DNA of 64,000 bases from Epiperipatus broadwayi (taxonomy: Eukaryota; Onychophora; Udeonychophora; Euonychophora; Peripatidae): the NCBI GenBank assembly GCA_028023455.1, contig JAQFVV010000017.1, forward strand, positions 7,590,186 through 7,654,185. The letters run 5' to 3'. Under the pieces are notes generated by a model that did not search any database, was not told the DNA's origin, and saw only the letters and a list, made by a program, of their open reading frames with translations. Positions 10,912 to 21,378 of this stretch are shown in pieces. Within the stretch, counting starts at the first letter, position 1. Every line of letters starts with the position of its first letter. The position numbers and the translations under genes were made by a program.

Positions 10912-12429
10912 AAAACATCGTCTTTTTATGTCCATTTTGTAATTTAATGCCAGAGTAAATATACATAGTATTTTTTTAATTTTAAGTAAAATTTGGGAAA
11001 TGCTGGTCACCTTGTGTAGGGAGGTGACTTTAACAACATGAATTGACATTTTAAAAACTCACAACCATCTGTTTTTATTCAGTATTATAATGTGGTTTTA
11101 TTATTTTTGGGTACAAGCTTATCACTTAAGTTTTTTAGAAGTTCCAGTGTTCATGTTATTTGATGAGATCACAGAGTTTAGTCGATGAGATTGCAAGATT
11201 AGCAATTTATGGGTGGAACAACATGGATGTGAAATGGTGTAGCAGGTCTAATGCATAAGTACCAAATTAAGAAATGCTTTTATTGATTAAATTGTAAAAA
11301 ACAATATATTAAAAAATAAATATTCTTAAGCTTTCACAGTATTTTTGTGACCAATTAAAAGCTTATGGCTCTCATATTCACAAATAGTTTTAAAATATTT
11401 CTAAACATGGGTGCCATATGCTTTATTTGGGTTATATAATAACCGGAATATTTACTTTTTAGTGCCTTGTTTTTTAATTTCTAAAGAATAAAAGTGTTTC
11501 TTTAAATATATTGAAGTGCCCACCTTCTTTATTTTATATAATAATAACAAATAGAAATATATTATTATTTCTTCCTTACTAAACCCATCCAATCTCTGAA
11601 GGTACTTGGTCTTTAGGTAGAGTGAATACTATCATTGGCAGCAAGCTACCAATAATATAAACACTCAGCTACTAGACAAATACTGACCAAATAAACACTT
11701 TATTTATTTTAAGGTAAACCCTTTAGGCACCAGTTAATCACATAGTAATTAATGTGTTTACCTGACCAGCAACTAATCTAGTACCTGAGACCCCAGCTAT
11801 CTCATCGAATTGTAGTTGCCTTAAAAAAAAAGAAACCTTCACCCAATCTAAAAATTCTATTTTAAATAATAATGAAGATTTACTATACATTAGACTTTGG
11901 CATCCTTAAAAAAAAACAAATCCTCATTTTAAAAGAAAAATTCTCCTTATTCTTTTATTTGTAACTTAATCATTTTTCAATAACAATTAAGTCTTTTCCC
12001 TTCCCACTTTGCTAAAAATATTATTTCATCATAAATATGTGTATTCATTTATTAATAGAAATATTTCAAACGACTGTTTAAATCTTCTTTTTTTTAAACG
12101 ATCATTTTGTTTTATAATTCAACCACGCATGTATTTCATAATCAAAAATGTTTTAATACATTATAAACAACTAGAAATATACATAATATATTGAATTAAA
12201 ATTCACACACACATACAATTCATGTCTTTGAATAAAGTTGAACACAGAAGCCAATATCATTTATATTTTCCAGATACTACTTGGTAAAGTTGAAAGTTTT
12301 ATTTATTTATTTATCACAATTTTTTTTAAAAAATCAAGAATTAGAGAACATGAAAATTAAACATTACCTAGGATTTGAAATCTGAATTAACATATGTACA
12401 GCACAATGTAATTTTTATAAAATGTTATC
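10912..12429. other. AT-rich intergenic sequence, no gene seen
   Basis: I see no coding, RNA or repeat structure that I can support. A and T runs are frequent. Confidence 0.4.
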
Positions 12430-13207
12430 TCTGATCGGTTAGCGCTAACCTCCAGTAAATCTTCCCTGAATTCGTGATGTTACATGCCCTTTGTGGATTT
12501 TCAGCATAGACACTCAGTTACTCTGTTGTCTTTATCCGAACATGGTTTGCCCTCCGAACTATCTGCCGATGGTCTTGCAGTGAAGGCTCCAGTTAGTTTC
12601 ACAATACAATAAATTTAACAATGATTCATTTTGTTTGAATAGCAATTTATATAGTTTTCTTTTGATTCTTTGATTTTATGAAATATTTTGAAATATTTTA
12701 AAAATATAATAATAATAAAATTTTGAAATTAATACTGTCTTAAACAATGAAAAGGTTTTCTTATATCCAGCATTTATTATCTCGTGAAATTTATTGTACT
12801 TTTACTTCTCTGTGATTGGGCTATGTTATTTTTTTTATTCAAAATTTTTACACACGCACACATTTAATTCTTTTATTATAAAACAGAACAATTTTTTTCT
12901 TTATTACTTTTTATTATGAACTAATCAAAAGTAATATTAAATCATTTTTATTTCACTTTTTTTTTTTAATAAAAAAAAGTCTTAAAATAAAAAATAATCT
13001 TACCCTCTTTAGAATCGTTTATTATTTATTTTTCTTTAACAATAAACCTCCCTACCCTACTCTTTTGTTTTTTAATTTTCTTTTCCTTCAACTTTTAACT
13101 TTTATTTTAACTTAATTTCCCTACTTTATTTTTAAAAATGAAATTTATTAAATGTTATCACTTTTAAAGAATATTACACATTCGGTCACAATGTACCTCA
13201 GTACATT
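12430..13207 (-). mobile_element. Candidate 3' LTR of the minus-strand gypsy element
   Basis: It follows the putative polypurine tract at 13209-13223. Read on the minus strand it starts near TGTACTGAGG and is AT-rich for about 550 nt. It then has TATAAATT (12651 down to 12644) with TCATTG 29 nt on (A at 12622), followed by a more G/C-rich leader of about 190 nt. That arrangement fits U3-R-U5. No matching 5' LTR is present near 17 kb, so the call rests on layout alone. Confidence 0.25.
12437..12450. other. 14-bp perfect palindrome
   Basis: GGTTAGCGCTAACC is self-complementary over all 14 bases and stands out in AT-rich surroundings. It could be a protein-binding site or the end of a mobile element. 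Its role is unknown. Confidence 0.6.
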
Positions 13208-13208
13208 A

Positions 13209-13223
13209 TCTCCGTTCCTCCCT
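13209..13223 (-). other. Putative polypurine tract of the gypsy element
   Basis: The minus strand reads AGGGAGGAACGGAGA, a 14/15 purine run about 160 nt after the pol stop at 13386-13384. A polypurine tract primes plus-strand DNA synthesis directly before the 3' LTR. The position and composition fit, but it is unproven. Confidence 0.35.
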
Positions 13224-13517
13224 GAAATTAAAATATCATACTGAGCATTTTAGTTTCAAAATCTAAATTTATAAATATTATATGAATCCCAGCTTTATTA
13301 AATTGAAATTCATTTTCCCTATTCCCGTATATTATTATCTATAATTCTTTTTTTAGTAATTGTAAAGATCGGGCATTGAACGTTCATTTTTTCTCTGACC
13401 CCTGAGCAACTTCAAATGCATTTTTTCCATATTCTTTTATGATTTTATAAGGCCCATCATATATTGGTTGAAATTTTTTATATATTCCCTTCTCCAGATG
13501 GCTTACTGGATTTACCC

Positions 13518-14246
13518 TCACCATAACTTCATCCCCCCACTTAAACACACATTTGACCTTTTTTTGTCTTTTTGTCTTATATTGCCCATTGTTCTAAGCT
13601 TATGGCATGCTTCATCAACATCTTTTTTCTTGTCAATATATGGTGCTCTAACCGGTAAGATAGTTTTGAACGGATATGGGATATTCTTTCTTTGATGGGG
13701 TCTAATAGGCTCGAACCCTGTTGATTCATTCTTTAACCAATTTATCATATCAGCAACTCTCTTGCCTCCTTCACCCATCTTGATGATTATTATGTACATA
13801 CACATGAAATAAACATACCAATTCCTTCATAATTCATTCACATGATTAGATTGTGGATTGCAAATTGAAGTGAGAATATGTCTTATCTTGTGACACTCTG
13901 TCCGTCTTTTCCATTTTTCAGACATAAAGGGTGTTCCATGATCTGACATTATTTGTTTTGGGATTCCCACATCTTGAAAATGTTGATGTTCAAGGACCCT
14001 TATGGTCTGTCTAGCATCAGCTTGCGCCACTGCGTAAACAGCCACAAACTTTGAGAAAGCGTCATAAGTCACAACCAGATATTTCTTTTTATTAAATTGA
14101 GGTAATGGTCCATAAAAGTCTATTGCCAATAAACTGTTAGGTTGATATGCATATATGGGTCTCAGTGCCTCCACATTTGACGTATTAAGAGGTTTGGTTT
14201 TTGTGCACACTACACCCTCAATGACATTTAAGACACTCCTATACAT
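13518..14246 (-). pseudogene. Integrase catalytic core segment
   Basis: The frame 14246-13827 contains AIDFYGPLP and IPKQIMSDHGTPF, which supply the first two Asp of the DDE triad, and then NPQSNHVNEL, where the Glu region is altered. A second frame (13805-13518) holds the C-terminal extension in shifted phase, and the GPY module follows in a third frame to the TGA at 13386-13384. Several frameshifts and stops separate the pieces. Confidence 0.75.
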
Positions 14247-14261
14247 TATCAGCCAATAAAA

Positions 14262-15172
14262 TTAGTTGCTTATACATCCTTCAGTTTTGCTTGCCCCATT
14301 AAGTCCATACTTTTCATGTATGTACTTGATCATCTGTTTCCACATGACAATTGGAAGAACGATTTGCATATGTTCGCCATATTTTATTTTGTGCTGCAAA
14401 AGTCCATTTTTTAAACAATATAATTTCCTTTCTTTCCATGGTGTATTGTTTATAGGTCCACCTATAAGTTGGTGATGCAAATAGTATATTATTTGTTTAC
14501 ATTCTGTATCCTTTTCTTGCAACTCTCTTAACCATTTCAAACCGCATTCTATCTCCTCATCTTGATGTATTTCCACCATTGCTATGTATGCATTATCACA
14601 ATTTGAATGTTGTAGCTGATGTTCTATCAGGTATTGACTTAAAGCATCTGCTGCCATATTGACTTTGCCTGGACAATACTGTATACTATAATCGAATTCT
14701 TGCAAGAATAGACGCCATCGGATTAACCTACTATTTGTAAGAAAACTATGATTAAGGAACTCAAGGCTCCTGTGGTCAGTGATCACTCTCACCTGTGATC
14801 CTATTAAGTACTGCCTAAACTTCTTAAAGGCCACGTGATCGCTAAAGCCTCTCTTTTGGTTACCATATAATTTTTCTCTGGCCTATTTAATAAACGACTT
14901 ACAAAGAAAAGCACTCCATACCTTCCATCATCTTGCACCTGAGGTAACATAGCCTGCAAACCATTTCCACTGCTAACCATTTGTACTACAAATGATTTAC
15001 TAAAGTCTGGGTATGTCAACATGACTTCCTTTAAGAAACCTTTTTTCACACTTTCAAAACAGTGCTCTTGTTGCTCTTCCCATGCCCACTTTTTATGTTT
15101 TCTTAATAGCTGTAACAGAGGCTCCATATCTGAGGAAAATTTTTTATAGAATCGATTGAAAAAATTACGCAA
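14262..15172 (-). pseudogene. RNase H and integrase zinc-binding segments
   Basis: RNase H normally degrades the RNA strand of the hybrid. Here the first catalytic stretch reads FVVQMVSSGNGLQAML, with no Asp where the family has TDAS. The later NYMVTKREALAI and VITDHRSLEFL motifs remain. Two frames overlap around 14804-14834, showing a frameshift. Downstream, HEKYGLNGASKT corresponds to the HHCC zinc region, but the second His is replaced by Leu. Confidence 0.75.
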
Positions 15173-16098
15173 CCCGAGAAAAGATTTGATGTCTTACTTC
15201 TTTGTTGGGTCTGGGAAAATTTTGTATAGCTTGGATTTTCTTTGGATTTGGAGATATTCCTTGTTCACTAATTATGTGTCCCAAGAATTTTACCTCTGTA
15301 GTCATTAAATGGATTTTGCCTAAATTTAATTTAATTCCCTTATTTTTACATTCATTGAATAACAATTTCAAATGTTTGGAGTTCTTCCACACTTTCTGAG
15401 GCTAAAATAATATCCACTTAAATTGTAATCAAGCTTTTCATTTTTTTGAGATAATACTTGGTCAAGGCATTACATTAATCCTGCCCTGCTGTTTTTTAAA
15501 CTGAAGGGAATTCCGTTGAAATTATATGCCTGTCTGTTATAACGAAAAGCAGTGTATTTCTGGTCCTCAGGATGCAGCTTGATCTACAAGTAACTGGCCA
15601 TTAGGTCAAAAGTTGAAAATATCTTTTTTATGGAACTTCATTAATAATTCACTTATAGGTGGTGGTGCATTGGTATTTAACACTGTTATTTTATTTAATT
15701 GCTGCGCAATCAAATAGACCCTTTTTTTTTACTGTCACTAGCAGGTTGTTGTATGGGGAAGAGCATTTAGAAATAATTCCCCATTTTAACATATTCTCTA
15801 GTTGTTCCTCCACTGCATTTCTGTATTGGTGTGGTATAGGGTATGCTCAAGCTTGATATGGTCAGTTTTCCATAAGCTTTATTGTATGCTTGTATCCTTC
15901 AATAGCTCCAGGAACTTCTGAAAATACACTTTCGTATGTATTCAACAACTTCTTCAACTGTTTTCCATCCTCACTCCCCCATTCATCTTCCATCACCTCT
16001 TTCTCTATTTCTATCCCTACACTTTCTACATCACACTCCACATTAAGATTATTTATCTCACACACATCAAATGGGATTTCCGCCTTATTAATTCTCAC
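15165..16098 (-). pseudogene. Reverse transcriptase segment, inactivated
   Basis: An N-terminal linker (LLNTYESVFSEVPGAIEGYKH) leads into RT. Fingers/palm sequence with TFDLMASYL then a stop where most relatives have Gln, and EDQKYTAFRYN, is visible around 15540-15640. The catalytic box near 15395-15415 reads V-D-I-I-L-A-S-E in one frame, with one Asp where active enzymes have two adjacent Asp, and the upstream frame does not join it. The connection segment (FLGHIISEQGI) is well preserved. No activity is possible. Confidence 0.8.
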
Positions 16099-16101
16099 CT
16101 G

Positions 16102-16386
16102 TCATTTCTCATAATTTAACACACATCCAACTTCACGCATAAAATCCGACCCCAGGATAAGATCATGTATCAGTCCCTCCAAAATCAACATAACATGGTT
16201 ATATTCCTTTTCTGCTATACTCATACTTATCCAAGCTTGTTCCGATGCCAACTTGACTCTTTTTCCATTCGCCAACCTTACGTATACATTCTTTAGTGGC
16301 AAGGTTTTGAGCTTCAAATTGCTCTGACCTATTTCATCAAGACTTTTCTGTGAAATAACTGATACCTGACTACCTGAGTCTAACAA
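16102..16386 (-). pseudogene. Retropepsin-like aspartic protease segment
   Basis: The frame holds the DSG active-site motif in LDSGSQVSVIS and, about 65 residues later, LILGSDFM, which matches the usual hydrophobic-LG-DF motif near the end of retroviral-type proteases. In Ty3/gypsy elements this enzyme cuts Gag-Pol. The preceding gag-side frame (ending ...KIEVKIEGRTVTYC) is broken from it by a small frameshift near 16380. Confidence 0.75.
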
Positions 16387-16399
16387 TATGTTACAGTTC

Positions 16400-16860
16400 T
16401 TCCTTCAATTTTCACTTCTATTTTTGGACATGAATGAGATGCCATTCTCAACTCCTTCTCATTTTGTGTCAAGTTTTCTACTTGCCCACAAGTATTCTCA
16501 GCATTCCCTTCTTTTCTCCAAATTTCCTCATATTGTTTATTACTGTCAAAGGTCATGAGTATCTCTGCAGTTTGTTCTATAGTGTCCTTTCCCATTATTA
16601 TCTTTCAAATGTCTTCTGGAAAACCTTGCCTTACTATATGCAGGATTTGATGCTCAGACAACTTGTATGCTGTGATCATTCTGTTTTGCTACTTGTCTGC
16701 AAAAAAATGTTCTCAATAACTCCCCTGTCTGCAATTTATCCTGTTCTGTTTGATGCTTAACCATCTCCTGAAGTTCTTCCCCCCAATAGCTTGACAGCAA
16801 TGCTCATTCGTACTCCTCAATGTTTGTTGGTTTTACTCCCATTGACTCCCACTAAACATC
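16400..16860 (-). pseudogene. Gag C-terminal remnant upstream of protease
   Basis: Short frames on the minus strand give FFCRQVAK (about 16690) and MGKDTIEQTAEILMTFDSNK (16595 onward), which match the end of a gypsy capsid domain in style. Several stops interrupt it. No 5' LTR or primer-binding site is visible beyond 16860, so the element is truncated at its 5' end close to the segmental duplication that starts at 16981. Confidence 0.5.
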
Positions 16861-17299
16861 AGTCTCATCCTGTATATAACTGTAATGGTCAAATATGTGC
16901 ATTCACAAAACAAAATCAATAACTCTGATAAACCATCCTAAGGCCGACCAGGTTTATGGTGGTGGAAGCCACAGCTCTAGTTATTATTCAATTCTGAAAG
17001 AGTGACCTATTATTTGGTTTCTATAACCGCTAGTCTTAACTTTATTTTTTGTACTCTTAAAATATCAAATGTTGAAATATTATAGTTATCAAAATCTATA
17101 AAGGTTCGATTTAATTATTTTAAATAACAGAAAAAACAGGGGGTCAAATTTTAATGTATATTTTATTAAATGAAATCTTTATCTATATATTATAGTGGCA
17201 TATAGTATTTGTATAAATTATGGCATTAAAACTAGGGTCATATATTTTTAAAGTGTTAAGTCTCATTCAATGCCATTAGTGACACATCTATACTGCATT

Positions 17300-17600
17300 A
17301 CTGACATCCAACTCATCTTATGAATTATGTATGTCACATGCTTCTAATCTGAGGGTTGTGACAAGTTTGAAACAATAGATTTCTTCTCCTGTTTTATCCT
17401 GAGGGTAATTGACCTTCCCAGGACCACTTATTCCATATAAATGAGCTCCTGGCATTGTTGATTTCAGTAATGTTCTGGCGCATGCTAAGCTTATCCACTT
17501 TTTCATAAGCATTGTCCAAGAAAGAAGTCTTAGATATTGTTTTTCGTACAGAATCACACCCTTATCTATCATTTCTCTATCATTGTCAGTATTGCCATTT
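17300..17600 (-). pseudogene. Decayed unknown reading frame, copy A
   Basis: The open frame (17572-17318, 84 codons) reads through KKWISLACARTLLKSTMP, LYGISGPGKVNYPQDK and LVTTLRLEAC. Equivalent frames exist in B, C and D. Here it ends early in CDIHNS. I do not recognise the protein: there are no membrane segments, no catalytic motif and no clear splice sites. It could be an exon of an unknown gene or of a mobile element. See the finding on its conservation. Confidence 0.35.
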
Positions 17601-19959
17601 ATTCATATTATTTCTTTTGCTTATGATCTAATTTTCATGTTGTAATAATAAAATTGCACTTTGCCCACATATAGCCAGATTCATTATTAATATTATTTTA
17701 ATTTTATTATACAATCTCACCATTGTAATTTGTTTTGGTATTTAAGAGTATTTGCCTAATAGAAAAGAAAGTGTTCTTCTTACCAGCGCTAATTAATAGA
17801 ATTTTCATTAAATATTTTGTTATATAATCAAATATAATTTTTCAAATTTATTTTATTTATTGTCACAACTGCAATAGTGTGTGGATATTTTTTTTATATA
17901 TATAATGAATCTCGGAATGCTCCCCAAAATAATGTTAGTTACCATGTGTCAGAACCGTATATTAAAGTGTTAATTACAATTTTATGTAAATTATATCTAA
18001 GAATTGATTGGCATCTTAATATTGGACTTACCAAAAATGTGTGTTTATTTATAGTATATATCATTTAATTAATAAGTGCATATGAGAAATAATAGTGTCA
18101 AAGACAATATGAAATTATCTACCACTTAGAAAACCGCTTATTCCTGCACATCTTAATGTAAATAGTTTGTCATTATATTAAACTATATATTTTTGTTATC
18201 TAACTTGTTTTAGTAATTCAAATTCCTTTCTCTTCATTTTTCCTCATTCAACTTTGCATATACCATATTTGAATTCAGTCATAGTTAATAATTAAGATTC
18301 ATTGTCTTCTCCACTTTGCTAGTGGGCCAAATTTTAAATGAGTTCTAATGTGCCATCATTACATGTTATCCATTAGGCATTTTGTCTGAGGCTTAGAGAA
18401 TGGGCTCAAATCAGTTTGGTCCCTTACCTAAATCTTGGGCATGTCTGCATTTGAAGTACATTTTTTTGAGTTCCAGCTCATGTTAGATGGATAAATATGT
18501 TTTGACCAGTACATTATATTAACAGGCATATAATTTGCATGGCATTTTGTACCAAAGGCAAACTATATAGATACCAATTTGATCAGGATGCTTTACTCTG
18601 ATGAAATAAAGTGAAACATTTATGTTAAAATAATTTTTCATTCAATATTTAATTTGACATTTACATATATTCTTTCATTTGTTTCTTAATTTCCAGTTCC
18701 AGTTTCAACATTTTATATTTTGGCAATGTAATCTGATGTTTGACTTTCCTATTTTAATATTTAAATAATGTAGCACTAGAGGTGTTGTATTATATTTCTT
18801 GTGAGTTGTAAATTAAGAAAACTTTTGAAAAGCTTGTTGTGAAAAATATAAAAAAAACCTGGAATGCTCTAGGCCCAAATTTATTTATTTTAATTGTTTT
18901 ATTACTAATAGGTTAAAATGCTTGTATAAACTAATTATTATACAGTAAATAACTTCTAACTAAAACACTTGATAGTAATGCAAATCTGTTTCAATATGCT
19001 TACTATTATCCCTAAATCCTCAACTGATGAAAACAATAAGATTGCCAAAATATTATGTAAGGTCTTAAAATAATTCATTTATAATTAGAATTTGGTTTTT
19101 CAAGTAGTAAAAATTTACTTCACTACTGGGTATAAGACTACTTACATTTGTATTTCTTTAATCGTAGTAACTTGATCATTTAAATAGTGTAATGCTTTCT
19201 CATGCATTTATTGTGAGTCAAGGAGTAATTGTAAGCTAAGACCAGGATTTTCTTAAGTTAATCAGTGTTACATAAAATAATTTAAGTAGTGTTGTGAATA
19301 TATCACTAAAAATTGCTGATAAAAAAGTTACTAGGGTGGATGAAACCAATAAAATGGCCAAAATATTATGTAAAGATTAAAACTAATTCATTTATAATTT
19401 AAAACAATTTTTATTGTTTAAACAGTGAAAAATTATTTCAATACTATATATAAAACCACTAAAGTACATTATTTCACAATTTATAACTCAATTGTTTTAG
19501 TAGTCTAAAGCTTTCCCAAATGTTGGTTTGTGAGTCAGGAAGTAATTATAAGCTGAAAGCAGGGTTTTCCTATGCTAATCAGTACAACATCTTCTCACCG
19601 GTTTGAAATGGCTTCGGGCATGCAATATTATATAGATAATTTTCTGGGGTTATCAATGTGATGTGTCTGAGTACTAGGCAATTGAATGGCAAAATGACTA
19701 TTTATTGCTGGCAATTACTTCAAACCATCATATTTCGGATAATTATTCCATTTTTGCTACAAAAATAAATTACAGATATCAATGCCTATTTGTAATGTCT
19801 TGTTTTAATATATGTAATTTAAATGTCACCTATAAAATTCCTTCTTACTATTGTAATCAAAATTGTGAAGTCATCAAATCTGACACACTATACATTGAAA
19901 TAATTAATCCTGCCCATTTTGTTTCTGTATAATTACAAATTTATCATTCTGATAGTTAA

Positions 19960-20110
19960 TAATGTGTAAACTCAAGCAATGTAAAAATGGATTTACATTG
20001 AATGAGTTCAAGCAAAAAAACAATTAAATGTATAATGTTTGAAAAATATATTTAAATTATTCACAAACAAGTGAAGTTTTTATTATTACTGCTGAGTCCA
20101 CAGAGTCTCC
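19960..20110 (+). repeat. Identical patch shared by copies A and B
   Basis: The 150 bases before cagagtctcc in A and the same stretch in B (about 26925-27063) show no differences that I can find, whereas neighbouring stretches differ every 10-30 bases. This suggests recent gene conversion or unequal exchange. Confidence 0.6.
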
Positions 20111-21189
20111 AGAAGTGACTCAATTAATTAAATAAATAATGTACTTTGGTTATATGTATACAATAAGTTTTATTTAATAACAATGATTGTTGTTAAACCA
20201 TTAAACAATGATTGTGTAGTAAAAACAACATATTATGGACCATTAATATTCACATTCAATTTGTTGTGCTGAAGTGAAAATAGTTTTCTTTCATATCATA
20301 AAGAATCCAGTTATAGTGTTATTTTAAAATCAATAGTTTTTTGAAATACATTCCTTAAGCTTCAGTTAATTACCTTTTACTGGTAATAACTGTTTTTAAA
20401 TCCAAACATGTACTTGCTTTCCACTTGCAATTGTCTCACTCTATAATTATTCAGTGATTGTCAATTGACTTGTCTCTGTTTGACAAGTTTTTTGAACTGA
20501 TTTCTCATCATTTCTGATTTAAACTACCTATTATTCTGTACAACCATTGTAGTTGCTTTTTGTGTTTACAATCGAGATATCTTTTATAAGTGCTATTTTT
20601 TTTGCAAATAGCTTCATAACTTGCATACCAACTTTTTCCTATTTAAATTATATTTCGGGATGATCTCAAAGCGAATTTTTGCAAATAAGGCATGTTGTTA
20701 AAACGAAGAAATGTACGCGTCTTTATAAAAATAAATAGTTTTATATTTTCATGGTGATTTGTGTTAGAAAAATGAAGTAATCAATTTGATAATCCTGTTT
20801 TGTTGTCACAACATAAAGTGAAATACATTTTACTTAAAAAATAATTTTATGCAATTTTTAATTAAACATTTGAAAATATTCGCATGACCGTAGCCAACTT
20901 CTCATAGTTTTGCAAAACAACTGAATTCATGAATTTTCTATTCCAATTATTAAATAATCTTAACAATGTAGTGCTAGACAGCGCTGATATATCACTTGAA
21001 AGTTTCAATGATTAACGATCATAAAATTTCCAAATTGAAGAGTAACGCTTACAAATAATTTACTTTATTGAAATTTAAAAAGAATTTTGATTGTTTGGGT
21101 AGTAACAACTTTCATCTCTACGTTGTAAAAAGCACATATAAATACATGATTTCAATCTTAATAACTCGGCTTGTTCAAGTAGAGTAGCG

Positions 21190-21378
21190 CGTTCTTCACT
21201 TAAACAAAGCAGTAATTATTAGCTAGGACAGTAGTTCGCCTATGTTAATCAGTAATACGTATACCGATAAAAGTCGTTATGGGTTTGCGATTCCTTCTGG
21301 CTCGCTAACATTTACGAAGAGAAAAGCTCTTGGCAGAATCTCTGGGTGATTGGCTTGGTAAACGTTCTGAGTAATAGG
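21190..21378 (+). other. Conserved G/C-richer block in copy A (partner 29030-29218 in B)
   Basis: The block containing agtcgttatgggtttgcg, ttctggctcgctaac and gcagaatctctgggtgattg is almost unchanged between A and B and is less AT-rich than its surroundings. No frame is open through it. It may be a conserved non-coding element or a converted patch. Confidence 0.5.

Larger units (their letters stand above)
13384..16600 (-). pseudogene. Degenerate Ty3/gypsy pol (protease-RT-RNase H-integrase)
   Basis: The modules lie in Ty3/gypsy order on the minus strand, which places integrase after RNase H and separates this from Ty1/copia. An aspartic protease with LDSGSQVSVIS (16386-16102) comes first. 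RT follows (about 16098-15165) with a TAF...RYN block and FLGHIISEQGISPNPKKI, then RNase H (15172-14620) with VITDHRSLEFL. Next are an integrase zinc region (HEKYGLNGASKT), an integrase core with AIDFYGPLP and SDHGTPF, and a GPY module (DGPYKII, about 13450). The element is dead: several frameshifts, in-frame stops within RT, a damaged RT active-site box (see separate entry) and altered RNase H and zinc residues. Host repeats flank it on both sides. Confidence 0.9.

Noticed and set aside
13468-16760. Plus-strand open frames opposite the pol region
   Set aside because: They are antisense shadows of the minus-strand retrotransposon pol.
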